From DASXRA01 sp036506155 (GTDB lineage Bacteria; Actinomycetota; Actinomycetes; Mycobacteriales; Jatrophihabitantaceae): a DNA stretch of 64,000 nucleotides. The position numbers and the translations under genes are program-made. Shown here piece by piece: positions 35,203-44,189 of this stretch. Numbering within the stretch: position 1 is the first letter of the stretch; each line of letters opens with the position of its first letter. A model generated the notes under the pieces. That model searched no databases and was not told the origin of the DNA. It saw only the letters and a list, made by a program, of their open reading frames with translations. The stretch covers positions 93,511 to 157,510 of the forward strand of contig DASXSF010000022.1 in NCBI GenBank assembly GCA_036506155.1, in the 5' to 3' direction.

Positions 35203-36159
35203 TCAATCGCCGGCGGACGACCCCCTCAATCCGTCGTCGACCGCGGCATCCTCGGGTGTAAGCGTCATTCCCGCGGCTCGCGCCTGCTCGACGATCAGCG
35301 CCGCGAAGTCCTCGTCGCGATGTCCCGCGCCGATCGCCGACGCCACGATGGACGCCGTGTGCGACGCGATGGACAGTGGGACCTCGAGGTCGCGGGCCGC
35401 GGCCAGGCCGATGTCGAAGTCCTTACGCAGCAGTTCCGTCGTGAACGTCGGCGCGAAGTCGAGGTGGACGAGCGCGGGTGTCTTGTACCGGGTGAACCGC
35501 GAGCCCAGCACCGAGTTGTTCAGAAACTCCAGGAACGCCGCCCGGCTCGTCCCGCCGCGCTCGGCAAGGGACGTGACCTCGACCAGCGACTGGATCACGA
35601 CGCCGAGGAACAGGTTGTGGCAGAGCTTGACCAGGCGCGCCGCTTCGCCTTCTCCGACGTACGTCACGCCGCGGCCGAGGATTCGGAGCAACGGCTCCGC
35701 TTCACGAAACGCGGGCGCGGACCCCGAGACCGCCAGCGTCAGCTCCCCGGAGCGGACCACCTGCGGGTTGCCGCTCACCGGCGCGGCGAGGAAGTCGGAG
35801 CCCCGCTCGGCCGCCCGCTGCCGCACTGTCGCCGACGCCTCGCTCGACACGGTCGAGCAGTCCACGAGGATCCCCGGCACGGCGCCGGCCGCGACGAGCA
35901 CGCCGCCGCCTTCGACAGTTACCGCAAGCAGGTCCGGCGAGGATGGCACCGACGTGAACACCGCGTCGCGATCCGCCAGCTCCTCAGGGCGATCGACGAC
36001 CGTCGCGCCGAATTCGGTCAGGCGCTCGGCCTTGGCCCGGGTGCGATTGCACACCGCGACGTCGTGCCCCGCGCTCAGCAGCCGCCTCGCCAGCTCGAAG
36101 CCCATCCGCCCGGTGCCGATCCAGCCGAGGCGGGATTTCTCGGTAGCTGTGTCGGGCAC
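35203..36159 (-). CDS. NAD(P)-dependent beta-hydroxyacid dehydrogenase-type enzyme
   Basis: 318 residues. RLGWIGTGRMGFELARRLL is the cofactor loop, VDCSTVSSE and DFLAAPVSGNP the substrate loop, and RLVKLCHNLFLG holds the catalytic Lys and Asn of 3-hydroxyisobutyrate/tartronate semialdehyde reductases. It follows the regulator gene by 11 nt and precedes the M24 gene after 91 nt. Confidence 0.9.
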   Translation of the reverse strand: MPDTATEKSRLGWIGTGRMGFELARRLLSAGHDVAVCNRTRAKAERLTEFGATVVDRPEELADRDAVFTSVPSSPDLLAVTVEGGGVLVAAGAVPGILVDCSTVSSEASATVRQRAAERGSDFLAAPVSGNPQVVRSGELTLAVSGSAPAFREAEPLLRILGRGVTYVGEGEAARLVKLCHNLFLGVVIQSLVEVTSLAERGGTSRAAFLEFLNNSVLGSRFTRYKTPALVHLDFAPTFTTELLRKDFDIGLAAARDLEVPLSIASHTASIVASAIGAGHRDEDFAALIVEQARAAGMTLTPEDAAVDDGLRGSSAGD

Positions 36160-36170
36160 GTCGACCTCCG

Positions 36171-36827
36171 TCAGCGGCCGTATTCGACGACGAACCAGAC
36201 GCCGACCGCCGGCTCGGCGCCGTCGTTTCGGTAGCTGTGCGGCGTGGTGGAGTCGAACGAGATCGACTCGCCCGCCCGCAACGTGAGCTGCTCGAAGCCG
36301 AGCGTCACAGTGAGCTCTCCGCTCTGGAGGTAGCCGTACTCCGACCCGGGATGACGCATCAGCCCGCCTCGGCTCGACGACGTTCCGCCCGGGGCATATG
36401 TGATGAGCAGGAAGTCCACCGCGTGGTGAGGCAGCTTCCCGAGCAGTTCCCAGGTCACGCCCGAGTCCAGGTTCAGCACCGGACGTTGCTCGGGACGCAC
36501 CAGCGGGCCGAGCCGGTCATCCGCGAACGACCCGAGCGCCTCCAGCACAGTGGTCGGCGCGCCGTTCTGCTGCGCGGCCCGCGACTGCGGCAGGGCAGCG
36601 GGCTCGGCCTCGTCGGAGACGGCGAAGAGGTCCTCGATCGATACGGCCAGCGCGTTAGTGATGGCGTACAGGGTGCTCACCGACGGCTGACTCTTGGCCG
36701 TCTCGATCTGCGAGATCATGCTGGCCGAGACGCCGACGTCGCGGGCGAGGCCGCGCAGGCTGATCCCACGCTTGAGCCGCTCTTCCCGAATCCGCGGACC
36801 GAGCCACGGCACACCCGACGCGGCCAT
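36171..36827 (-). CDS. XRE-family regulator with C-terminal cupin sensor
   Basis: 218 residues. HTH (RIREERLKRGISLRGLARDVGVSASMISQIETAKSQPSVSTLYAI, residues about 14-58), linker, then a cupin barrel (GSEYGYLQSGELTVTLG, STTPHSYRND). ATG 36827 with GAGGTGGGG upstream; the open frame continues further but without homology. Sits inside the nine-gene series, so probably its own sensor of a pathway compound. Confidence 0.9.
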   Translation of the reverse strand: MAASGVPWLGPRIREERLKRGISLRGLARDVGVSASMISQIETAKSQPSVSTLYAITNALAVSIEDLFAVSDEAEPAALPQSRAAQQNGAPTTVLEALGSFADDRLGPLVRPEQRPVLNLDSGVTWELLGKLPHHAVDFLLITYAPGGTSSSRGGLMRHPGSEYGYLQSGELTVTLGFEQLTLRAGESISFDSTTPHSYRNDGAEPAVGVWFVVEYGR

Positions 36828-36867
36828 CCCCACCTCGTTCGCGCTGTGACAGGCGTTCGATGTGACT

Positions 36868-37524
36868 TTACATGCCGCTGGGGCTGTAGGAGGCGAGAAC
36901 GGAGCAGACTTCGTCGGTATCCGCGACCAGTGCATCGCCGGCGAACGCGATGCTGGCCAGGGCACGCTCGGCGGCGGCGTCATCCCCGCCACCGCATGCG
37001 TCGCGGACGACGACAGGAACATAGCCGAGGTCGGCTGAGTGCCGGACCGTCGGCTCGACTCCCACTTCGAGGGCTACCCCGGCGATCAGGTAGGTACGCA
37101 CTCCGCAGTCGCGCAGCACTATGTCGAGCGGACTGCCTTCGAAGGCCGACATCGTGATCTTGTCGATCACCGCGTCGCTGGGACGCGGGTCAAGACCGTC
37201 GGCCAATTGGAAGCCGGCTGAGCCGTAGGGGATCAGCGGGGTCGTGTCGGCCGCCCGGTCCTTGCGCTGCCACATCTTGGCCTGCCGGAGCTGGAAGACG
37301 CCGGCGAGCTCGGTGGGCATGAAGTAGTGGCGTGTGAAGATCGTGCGAACGCGGCGCTGCCGCGCGGCGCCGAGCAGCTTTACGACATTGGCGAGTACCC
37401 GGTCGGCGCCGGAGATCTGGGACAGGATGCCGACCTGCATGTCATAGACGAGGAACGCGAGCGTCGCGGGCTCGAGTGCATCCGCGAGCGACTCCGGGAT
37501 ATCCAGACCGTTGAACCGATCCAC
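36868..37524 (-). CDS. Isochorismatase-like hydrolase without the catalytic cysteine
   Basis: 218 residues from GTG 37524 (a TTG at 37593 would overlap the divergent gene). Asp28 (LVYDMQ) and Lys122 (DKITMSAF) of the family triad are kept, but the Cys in G-V-x-T-x-x-C-V is Gly155 (GVALEVGVEPT). Amidases of this fold need the Cys; isochorismatase and PhzD-type vinyl-ether hydrolases do not. Start site uncertain. Confidence 0.82.
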   Translation of the reverse strand: MDRFNGLDIPESLADALEPATLAFLVYDMQVGILSQISGADRVLANVVKLLGAARQRRVRTIFTRHYFMPTELAGVFQLRQAKMWQRKDRAADTTPLIPYGSAGFQLADGLDPRPSDAVIDKITMSAFEGSPLDIVLRDCGVRTYLIAGVALEVGVEPTVRHSADLGYVPVVVRDACGGGDDAAAERALASIAFAGDALVADTDEVCSVLASYSPSGM

Positions 37525-37586
37525 CGCGCAAACGCTACCGGCCGCCGGGACGGCGCGTTCGGTTACGACGTGGTACAGGTTGCGGC

Positions 37587-38352
37587 ATGGCAACCTCGAC
37601 GCGGGCGGGCGTGATTCGGATCGGCGTGCTGACCCCGCACACGACGCCCGGCCCGGAGGTTGAGTTCGCCGCGATGGGAGGCGGGCGGATCGCTACCCGC
37701 GTCGCTCATGTCGCTGGGAGGACGGGCGGTGCCGGCGACCCGGCGACCTCGAGTGACTTGCGCACACGTACTACCCCGGCGTACCTCGACCGCGCTGCCC
37801 AGAGGCTGCTGGCGGACGCGACTGATGTGATCGCCTACGCATCCACGACGTCGGCATACGTCATCGGCTTCGATGCGGAGCTCGCGATGGTGGCGCGCCT
37901 CGCCGAGTCGACCGGGCTCGCGGTGGCTGCCACCTGCTCGTCGGCAGTACGGGCGCTACGCGTTCTCGGCGTCGAGCGGGTGGCCCTGATCGGGGCGCCG
38001 TGGTTCGCCCCCGAGTACAACGAACTCGGCGCCGCCTACTTCGCTGGCCAGGGCTTTCACGTCGTCTCGTCGCAGTCGGCCGAGCTTTCCCGGCGCCCGG
38101 ATGACATCACGCTTGGTGCCGTGCGCGACTGGACGTCGCGTCACGTAGATGACGCCGCCGAGGCGGTGTTCATCGGCGGCAACGGCTTCCGCGCCGCCGG
38201 CGCCGTCGACGCGCTGGAGGCCACGATCGGCCGGCCCGTGCTCACCTCCAACCAGGTCCTTGCTCTGGCACCTCCGCACGCACGTGGACGGCGAGTTCAA
38301 GATCGACGGTTACGGCCGGCTCTTCGCGCGCCGACCCGACCAGAACCCGTAG
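37587..38352 (+). pseudogene. Asp/Glu racemase-superfamily protein (maleate isomerase-like), frameshifted
   Basis: Begins MATSTRAGVIRIGVLTPHTT. IAYASTTSAYVIG and VFIGGNGFRA mark the two sites that hold Cys in maleate isomerases; here they read Ser and Gly. After VLTSNQV (about 38255) the expected end continues in the +1 frame as SLLWHLRTHVDGEFKIDGYG to TAG at 38350-38352, so one base is in excess. The original frame reads on into the next gene, giving a false 484-residue fusion. Lies divergent from the catabolic operon by 62 nt. Confidence 0.75.
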
Positions 38353-38363
38353 GTTCGGATCCT

Positions 38364-39041
38364 GTGTGCACCGTCGTGGTCCGGTGGACGACCGGCGACC
38401 CACTGCGGATCCTCGCGATACGCGACGAGTTCGTGTCCCGCGCGTTCGACCCGCCCGGGGCGTGGTGGCCGGAGCAGCCAAGCGTGATCGGCGGCCGCGA
38501 CCGGCTCGCCGGCGGCAGCTGGTGCGTGTCGGACCGGCGCACTGGGGTCACCGCGCTCGTGCTCAACCGCCGGGAGCGGCGCACCGGCACGCCGACGCGC
38601 GGCCTGCTGCCCCTCGCCGGGGTCCGTGCAGGCGAGTCGTGGCCCGAGCTGGTCGACCATCGGCAGATGGCGAGCTTCAACCTCGCCCTGGCCGGTCCCG
38701 ACGGGGTCACTGTGTGGACGTGGGATGCGGCCGACCTACGGCGCACGCGCCTCACACCCGGACAGCACATGATCACCTCAGACGGAATCGACGCGGACAA
38801 CCCGAAGACCGCCCGCTTCGCGCCACTCCTCGAGACCAGGCCGTGGTACGACGTCGTCACGAGCACGACGCCCTCGGACGATCCGTCGGCCCTGGTCGTG
38901 CGCCACGAGGTGAGCGGGGACGTCTACGCGACCGTGTTCGGGCAGCTGATCACCGCTGGAGACGGCGCGCTGCGCATCGCCTCATCGGCCACGCCGTGGA
39001 TCGACGGGAGCTGGAGCGAGCAGTCCTGGCCGCAGGACTGA
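38364..39041 (+). CDS. NRDE/TANGO2-family protein
   Basis: 225 residues from GTG 38364, where the family motif begins (VCTVVVRWTTGDPLRILAIRDEF; an NRDE-like RDEF). GGRDRLAGGSWCVSD, ALVLNRRE and SFNLALAGPDG are family hallmarks. Bacterial NRDE proteins are of uncertain function; the N-terminal Cys suggests an Ntn-like fold. No start codon separate from the racemase read-through is marked by a strong ribosome site. Confidence 0.82.
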   Translation: MCTVVVRWTTGDPLRILAIRDEFVSRAFDPPGAWWPEQPSVIGGRDRLAGGSWCVSDRRTGVTALVLNRRERRTGTPTRGLLPLAGVRAGESWPELVDHRQMASFNLALAGPDGVTVWTWDAADLRRTRLTPGQHMITSDGIDADNPKTARFAPLLETRPWYDVVTSTTPSDDPSALVVRHEVSGDVYATVFGQLITAGDGALRIASSATPWIDGSWSEQSWPQD

Positions 39042-39047
39042 CCGGCG

Positions 39048-40358
39048 TCATACCTGCCCTCCTAGCTGCGCAAGCTCCCCGATCGTCGGCGCCGTGGCGA
39101 ACGGCCGGGTGGCCAGATCGCCGACCGCGTCGACCGGCCGGCCTGCCCGGGCCGCGACCGCGAGCTGCAGCGCCGGGCCGCAGACCCGTCCCTGGCACCA
39201 GCCCATGCCACATCGGACCTGCCCCTTGATCGCCCGTACATCGGCAATCCCATCGGCGATTACCTCCGAGACCTGCTGCCATGTCACGTCCTCGCAGCGG
39301 CACACCACCGTGCCGGGCTCCAGCCGCTCCAGCCAGTCAGGGGGGATCGGGTACGCACGGTCGAACGCGGCTGCGGAGCGGGCGGCACGCCGGCGGACAG
39401 CTATCGCCCGGCGTGGCGGGGCAGCACGGGCCGCAACCGCTCCGGCGATCGTGCCCTCGGCGGCGGCCATGATCGCGCCGCCGATTCCGGTGATCTCTCC
39501 TGCCGCGAGCACGCCCGGGACGCTCGTGCGCTGCGCAGCATCGACCGCCACAGCGCGGATCGGCCGCACGGCATGCGCGACCTCGCCGCACCCGAGACCG
39601 CGCGCGATGTCGACCGCGGGGACGAAGCCCCATCCGACGCAGGCCGCGTCGACCGCGATCTCGCGGCGACGGGAGCCGTCCGGACGCGCGACGACGACCG
39701 ACTCGACGCGATCGTCGCCGTGCGCCGCGACGACGGCGCGTCCGGTCAGCACCGGTATGCGGGCGCGCGCCACAGCACCCAGATATCTGGTGGCCTGCAC
39801 CGCGAGTGCGAGGTGCCCGGCCAGGCCGGCCGCGAGTGCCGCGCCCGTTCGCGCGGGCGCAGCCTCGACGAGTGCAGCGACGCGCACCCCCGCGCGCGCC
39901 AGGCCGGCAGCGACCGGCCACAGGAACGGTCCGGTGCCGGCGACCACCACGCGCGCGCCGACGCGGACGCCGTGCGCCTTGAGCAGCGCCTGCGCCGCGC
40001 CCGGCGTGACGACGCCGGGAAGATCCCAACCGGGAAACGGCAGCGACAGCTCACTCGCGCCGGTAGCAAGTACCACGGCAGGCGCCTCGATCACGCGAAT
40101 GCCCGCAGGGCCACGCACGATCAGACGCGCTCCCCCGCCGTCTCGCGCATCGGCCCGGATCACGCTGGTCGACGCCTCGACATCCACTCGCCGATGCCGG
40201 CTTACAGCGCGTACTGGCTCCGGGCTCGTGCCGCGCCAGATCTGCCCGCCCAGCAAAGGGGAATTGTCGATCAGCGTGACCGCAAGGCCACGGTCGGCCG
40301 CGGCCGACGCCGCCGACACTCCCGCCGGCCCGCCGCCCACCACGACGAGGTCAGCCAC
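39048..40358 (-). CDS. FAD/NAD-dependent oxidoreductase with BFD-like 2Fe-2S domain (opine/D-hydroxyproline oxidase subunit)
   Basis: 436 residues from GTG 40358 (VADLVVVGGGPAGVSAASAAA). Two nucleotide domains (GGGPAG; ARVVVAGTGPFLWPVA) and a C-terminal cysteine cluster CRCEDVTWQQV ... QVRCGMGWCQGRVC, as in HcnB and opine oxidase subunit A. Overlaps the small ferredoxin-like gene by 8 bp. Together with it and the second FAD protein it would form a multi-subunit dehydrogenase. Confidence 0.9.
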   Translation of the reverse strand: MADLVVVGGGPAGVSAASAAADRGLAVTLIDNSPLLGGQIWRGTSPEPVRAVSRHRRVDVEASTSVIRADARDGGGARLIVRGPAGIRVIEAPAVVLATGASELSLPFPGWDLPGVVTPGAAQALLKAHGVRVGARVVVAGTGPFLWPVAAGLARAGVRVAALVEAAPARTGAALAAGLAGHLALAVQATRYLGAVARARIPVLTGRAVVAAHGDDRVESVVVARPDGSRRREIAVDAACVGWGFVPAVDIARGLGCGEVAHAVRPIRAVAVDAAQRTSVPGVLAAGEITGIGGAIMAAAEGTIAGAVAARAAPPRRAIAVRRRAARSAAAFDRAYPIPPDWLERLEPGTVVCRCEDVTWQQVSEVIADGIADVRAIKGQVRCGMGWCQGRVCGPALQLAVAARAGRPVDAVGDLATRPFATAPTIGELAQLGGQV

Positions 40359-40593
40359 CGGTGACCACGTCCCCGTCCGCAACACTCGTTATGCATGCGC
40401 GGACTATCGGGCCGCCGTTGACGCGTACCAGGCAGTCGTAGCAGTGTCCGATGCCGCAGTACATACCGCGCGGGCGGTTCAGGACGCGGCTCTGGCGCAG
40501 CTGCCGCACCCCGGCCGCCCACAGGGCCGCGCCGATCGAACAGCCATCAGGCGCGGTCATCGAGTGTCCCTCGAAGCTGAACGCGACCGTCAT
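40351..40593 (-). CDS. Small 2Fe-2S ferredoxin-like subunit (HcnA-like)
   Basis: 80 residues. Plant-type cluster motif with Cys46, Cys51, Cys54 (YCGIGHCYDC) and Cys67 (VRAC). MTVAFSFEGHSMTAPDG is the usual start. ATGA overlap with the epimerase gene at its start and 8 bp overlap with the FAD subunit at its end, so part of one operon. Confidence 0.9.
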   Translation of the reverse strand: MTVAFSFEGHSMTAPDGCSIGAALWAAGVRQLRQSRVLNRPRGMYCGIGHCYDCLVRVNGGPIVRACITSVADGDVVTGG

Positions 40594-41591
40594 GATCCGA
40601 GCTGGAACCCGGCAGGGAACGGGTCGTCCGGATCGAGCAGGTAGGTGGCCAGGGCGGTGATCCAGGCCCGGCCGGTGATGGTGGGAACGAACGCGCGGTA
40701 CTGGCCGATAGTGGTCTCCTCGACCAGGCGGCCGGTGAAACGCGACCCGATCAGCGACACGTGCACGAAATCGGTGTCCAGCGCGAGTTCGCCGCGCGTG
40801 GCGAGCGCCGCCATCCGCGCCGACGTACCGGTGCCGCACGGGGAACGATCGATCCAGCCGGGATGAATGGCCACCGCCGCGCGGGCCACACCGGCCTCGG
40901 TCGGCGCGGTGAGCACGACGTGCCGGCACTCGTCGACTTCCGGCTGCTCGGGATGGGCGAAGGTCAGCTGCTCGTTGACCGCTTGCATGATCCGCAGGCC
41001 CACGTCGACCAGCTGCCCGTACCGGTCGGGCCGAACCGGCACACCGACCGATGCGGCGGGCACGATCGCATAGAAGTTGCCGCCCCAGGCCACGTCCAGA
41101 CGTACCTGCCCGAGCCCGGGGACCTCGACAACGGCGTCACGCAGGTGCAGGTAGGAGGCCACGTTGCGGATCGTCACGCTGCGGGCCCGCCCGTCGCCCA
41201 CGGCCACCGACGCGTGCACCAGCCCGGCCGGCGTCTCGATCCGGATTTCTGTCACCGGTTCCTTGACCGGCACGAGCCCGGTCTCGACCAGCACCGTCGC
41301 GGTGCCGATCGTGCCGTGTCCACACATCGGCAGGCACCCGGACACCTCGATGAACACCACCCCGACGTCGGCGTCCGGCCGGGTCGGAGGCTGCAAGATC
41401 GCACCGGACATCGCCGAATGCCCACGCGGCTCGCACATCAGCAACGTACGCAGGTCATCACGCTCACTCATCAGGTAGCGGCGCCGGTCGGCTATCGTCT
41501 GCCCCGGCAGGGCGATCGGCGACGTGATCACCCGGGTGGGCATGCCCTCGGTGTGGCTGTCCACCGCAGTGAACACCTGCCGCGCCCTCAC
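40590..41591 (-). CDS. 4-hydroxyproline 2-epimerase (proline racemase family)
   Basis: 333 residues. Converts trans-4-hydroxy-L-proline to cis-4-hydroxy-D-proline. Both active-site cysteines are present: Cys90 in LPMCGHGTIGTAT and Cys252 in RSPCGTGTSARM, which sets it apart from the dehydratases that have Thr or Ser at the second or first site. VDSHTEG near the N-terminus. ATGA overlaps on both sides. Confidence 0.92.
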   Translation of the reverse strand: MRARQVFTAVDSHTEGMPTRVITSPIALPGQTIADRRRYLMSERDDLRTLLMCEPRGHSAMSGAILQPPTRPDADVGVVFIEVSGCLPMCGHGTIGTATVLVETGLVPVKEPVTEIRIETPAGLVHASVAVGDGRARSVTIRNVASYLHLRDAVVEVPGLGQVRLDVAWGGNFYAIVPAASVGVPVRPDRYGQLVDVGLRIMQAVNEQLTFAHPEQPEVDECRHVVLTAPTEAGVARAAVAIHPGWIDRSPCGTGTSARMAALATRGELALDTDFVHVSLIGSRFTGRLVEETTIGQYRAFVPTITGRAWITALATYLLDPDDPFPAGFQLGS

Positions 41592-42469
41592 CGCATCGCC
41601 TCGCGCACCGCCTTGCGGACGTTGGCCTCGTCAGCGTCCGGCATCGGTAGCCGGGGAAGCCGCACCGGGCCGGCATAGCGACCCACCTCGTCCTGGGCGA
41701 TCTTGATCGCCTGCACGAACGCCGGGTCCGCGTCCCAGCGCAGTGCCGGCAGCATCGCGCGATACAGCGGCAACGCCTCCTCCCACCGCCCGGAGCGACA
41801 CAACTCGAACAGCCGCACCGACGCCTTCGGCAGCGCGTTGACGAACCCGGCGATCCAGCCGGTCGCCCCCATCAAGACACCCTCGGCGACCAGGTCGTCG
41901 CAGCCGATCACCACCTCGAGCGACGGCGCGGCCTCCACGATGCGCGCGACTCGGCGCACGTCCTGGGAGAACTCCTTCACCGCCACGACGCCCTCGATCT
42001 CGGACAGGCGGCTCAGCAGCGGCGGGGTCAAATCGACCCGAGTGGAGAACGGGTTGTTATAAGCGATGACCGGCATCCCGACTTCGGCCACGGCCGCAAA
42101 ATGCGCCAGCACCTCGTCGTCGGTCGGGGCGTGCGACGTCGGCGGCAGACACATCACCGCATCAGCGCCCGCGATACGCGCCTGCTCGGCCCACCGCGCC
42201 GCCTCAGCCGCCGACTTACCCGAGACGCCGGGCACCACCAGTGCGCGCCCCCGCGCCGCCAAGACGGCGGTCGACACCACCTGCTCACGTTCCGCATCGC
42301 TCAACGTCTCGTACTCGCCACACGAGCCAACCGGCACGAGCCCGTGTACACCCTCATCCACCAGCCACGTGCAATGCTCGGCGAACCGGCCGGCATGCAA
42401 CTGCCCATCCGCCGTGAACGGGGTGGTGGTCGCCGCGAGCACGCCCGGGAACCGCAGGGTCTCAGCCAT
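41588..42469 (-). CDS. DapA-family lyase/deaminase (pyrroline-4-hydroxy-2-carboxylate deaminase-like)
   Basis: 293 residues. Schiff-base Lys165 (VVAVKEFS), Tyr137 (VIAYNNP) and GSCGEYETLS define the class I aldolase group. ATG 42469 is preferred because GGAGGAG sits 9 nt upstream; an earlier ATG (42487) overlaps that site. In hydroxyproline operons this enzyme removes water and ammonia to give alpha-ketoglutarate semialdehyde. Confidence 0.9.
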   Translation of the reverse strand: MAETLRFPGVLAATTTPFTADGQLHAGRFAEHCTWLVDEGVHGLVPVGSCGEYETLSDAEREQVVSTAVLAARGRALVVPGVSGKSAAEAARWAEQARIAGADAVMCLPPTSHAPTDDEVLAHFAAVAEVGMPVIAYNNPFSTRVDLTPPLLSRLSEIEGVVAVKEFSQDVRRVARIVEAAPSLEVVIGCDDLVAEGVLMGATGWIAGFVNALPKASVRLFELCRSGRWEEALPLYRAMLPALRWDADPAFVQAIKIAQDEVGRYAGPVRLPRLPMPDADEANVRKAVREAMR

Positions 42470-42494
42470 CGGTCCAGTCTCCTCCATCGCGGTC

Positions 42495-43679
42495 CTATCG
42501 GCGGTCGGGGATCGGCGTGCGTACTGCGGGACGCCCGGGGTCGAACGGCGCCGGGTCGACCGGCGGCGCTGCGCCGATGATCAGGGCGCGAAGCAGGTCC
42601 GCGGTGCCGGGTGCCAGGCCGACGCCCGCACCCTCGTGCCCGGTGGCGTACCACAGTCCGGGAACGTCGGGATCGGTGCCGATGATCGGCAGGTGGTCCG
42701 GAGACGCCGGGCGGAAGCCGAGGTAGGCGCGGATCGCCCGCACGTCGCGCAGGAACGGGAACAGCGCAGTGGCCCGCCTCGCGATCATGCCGATCGCGTC
42801 CACACTCAGGTGCTGGTCCCAGCCCACCAGTTCCCGGCTCGACCCCAGCAGGATCGGGCCGCTCTTAGTGCCCTCGACGACGGCGGCCGAGAGCAACGCC
42901 GCGTCGTCGCTCTCCACCGTGTCGACGTAGCCGGCTTCGTACACCTTGTGCCGGACCAGGGGCGGCAGCGGTTCCGTGACGACGATGTGCCCGCGGCGCG
43001 GCCGCACGTCGACCGTGCTGCCGAGTGCGCGCGCGACCGAGTCGCTCCACGCACCGGCGGCGACGACGACCTGCCGGGTCGAGATCGTGCCGCGGCTCGT
43101 GTGCACTTGCTCGACATGCCCGCCGCGATGACGGGTCACGCCGCGCACCTCGGCGCCGGCCACCACTGTGGCGCCCGCCCGTGCTGCGTCCGTCAGCAGC
43201 GCCCGCACGGCACGCATCGGCTGCACCTGGCAGTCCTGCGGGTAGCGGACTCCCCCGGAAAGCCCCGAGGCGAGCATCGGCTCCACGCGGGCCAACTCCT
43301 CCCCGGTCACCGTCTCAGTCCGAACGCCGAGGCGTTCCTGCTCAGGCAGTAGCCGCAACAGCGCCGCGAACGACTCACCGCTCGCAGCCACCACCAGGCC
43401 GCCCTTCGCTTCAAACTCAACCGACACCTCGGAGCGCTCGGCGAAGCGCTGCCACATCGCGAGGCTGTGCAGCGCGAACTCGAGTTCCGGACCCGGCATC
43501 TTGTCGGAGACCAGCAGGTCGCCCTCGCCCGAGGAGCTGGCACCCGCGGCCGGACCGAGCCGGTCGAGCACGCATACGGCCAGACCAGCACGGGCCAATT
43601 CGGCCGCACAGGCGGCGCCAACCACTCCCGCGCCCACGACGGCCACATCGGCGCGGCGCGGCACCTCGTCGACGATCAC
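42495..43679 (-). CDS. FAD-dependent D-amino-acid (D-hydroxyproline) oxidase-type protein
   Basis: 394 residues of the DadA/glycine oxidase group. FAD loop VAVVGAGVVGAACAAEL, RPRRGHIVVTEPL, and the late RAYLGFRPASPDHLPIIG with GHEGAGVGLAPGTA. First gene of the five-gene hydroxyproline operon; the next gene follows within 25 nt. No ribosome site stands out before ATG 43679. Confidence 0.9.
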   Translation of the reverse strand: MIVDEVPRRADVAVVGAGVVGAACAAELARAGLAVCVLDRLGPAAGASSSGEGDLLVSDKMPGPELEFALHSLAMWQRFAERSEVSVEFEAKGGLVVAASGESFAALLRLLPEQERLGVRTETVTGEELARVEPMLASGLSGGVRYPQDCQVQPMRAVRALLTDAARAGATVVAGAEVRGVTRHRGGHVEQVHTSRGTISTRQVVVAAGAWSDSVARALGSTVDVRPRRGHIVVTEPLPPLVRHKVYEAGYVDTVESDDAALLSAAVVEGTKSGPILLGSSRELVGWDQHLSVDAIGMIARRATALFPFLRDVRAIRAYLGFRPASPDHLPIIGTDPDVPGLWYATGHEGAGVGLAPGTADLLRALIIGAAPPVDPAPFDPGRPAVRTPIPDRR

Positions 43680-43774
43680 ACGACCACGCTCCGCAATTCC
43701 GCTGGCGCCGCCGCGATCACGTGCCGCATGCTATGGGCCGCCTGACCTTCAGGCGAGCCATAGGAGGTAGTCCG

Positions 43775-44173
43775 GTGGACCGTGACGCAGTCGACCGCTG
43801 GCTACAGGCGTACGTGGACGCGTGGAAAACCTACGACCCGGACAAGATCGCGGCACTCTTCGCGGAGGACGTGACGTACCGTTACCACCCCTATGACGCT
43901 CCCATCGAGGGCCGCGACGCAGTGGTTAGGTCCTGGTTGGGCGAAGGCGATGCCGCAGGCGCCTCGACGCGGGACGAACCGGGCACCTATGACGCCGGCT
44001 ACCGCGCTGTCGCCGTCGACGGTCGTGTGGCGGTCGCCGTCGGCAGCACGCACTACAGCTTAGCGAAAGACTCGGGAACGCGGGTATTCGACAACTGCTT
44101 CGTCATTCGTTTCGATCCTGAGGGCCGTTGCGACGACTTCACTGAGTGGTACATCGAGCGGCCGGGCGTGTAA
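43775..44173 (+). CDS. SnoaL-like (NTF2-fold) protein
   Basis: 132 residues. GTG 43775 follows a strong TAGGAGGT site by 8 nt. The sequence reads WLQAYVDAWKTYDPDKIAALFAEDVTYRYHPYDAPIEGRDAV, the NTF2 helix and first strand, then VFDNCFVIRFDPEGRCDDFTEWY, as in nuclear-transport-factor-2-like polyketide cyclase relatives. Role unknown. Divergent from the hydroxyproline operon, with 95 nt between. Confidence 0.85.
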   Translation: MDRDAVDRWLQAYVDAWKTYDPDKIAALFAEDVTYRYHPYDAPIEGRDAVVRSWLGEGDAAGASTRDEPGTYDAGYRAVAVDGRVAVAVGSTHYSLAKDSGTRVFDNCFVIRFDPEGRCDDFTEWYIERPGV

Positions 44174-44189
44174 ATAGGGACGCGCCGCG

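Noticed and set aside
36868..38352. Nicotinate-type pathway (maleamate amidase plus maleate isomerase)
   Set aside because: The amidase-like protein lacks its Cys, the isomerase-like gene lacks both Cys and is frameshifted, and no ring hydroxylases or NicX-like genes are present.
37587..39041. 484-residue racemase-NRDE fusion protein
   Set aside because: The proper racemase end is found in the +1 frame and the NRDE part has its own start, so the fusion is an effect of a frameshift.
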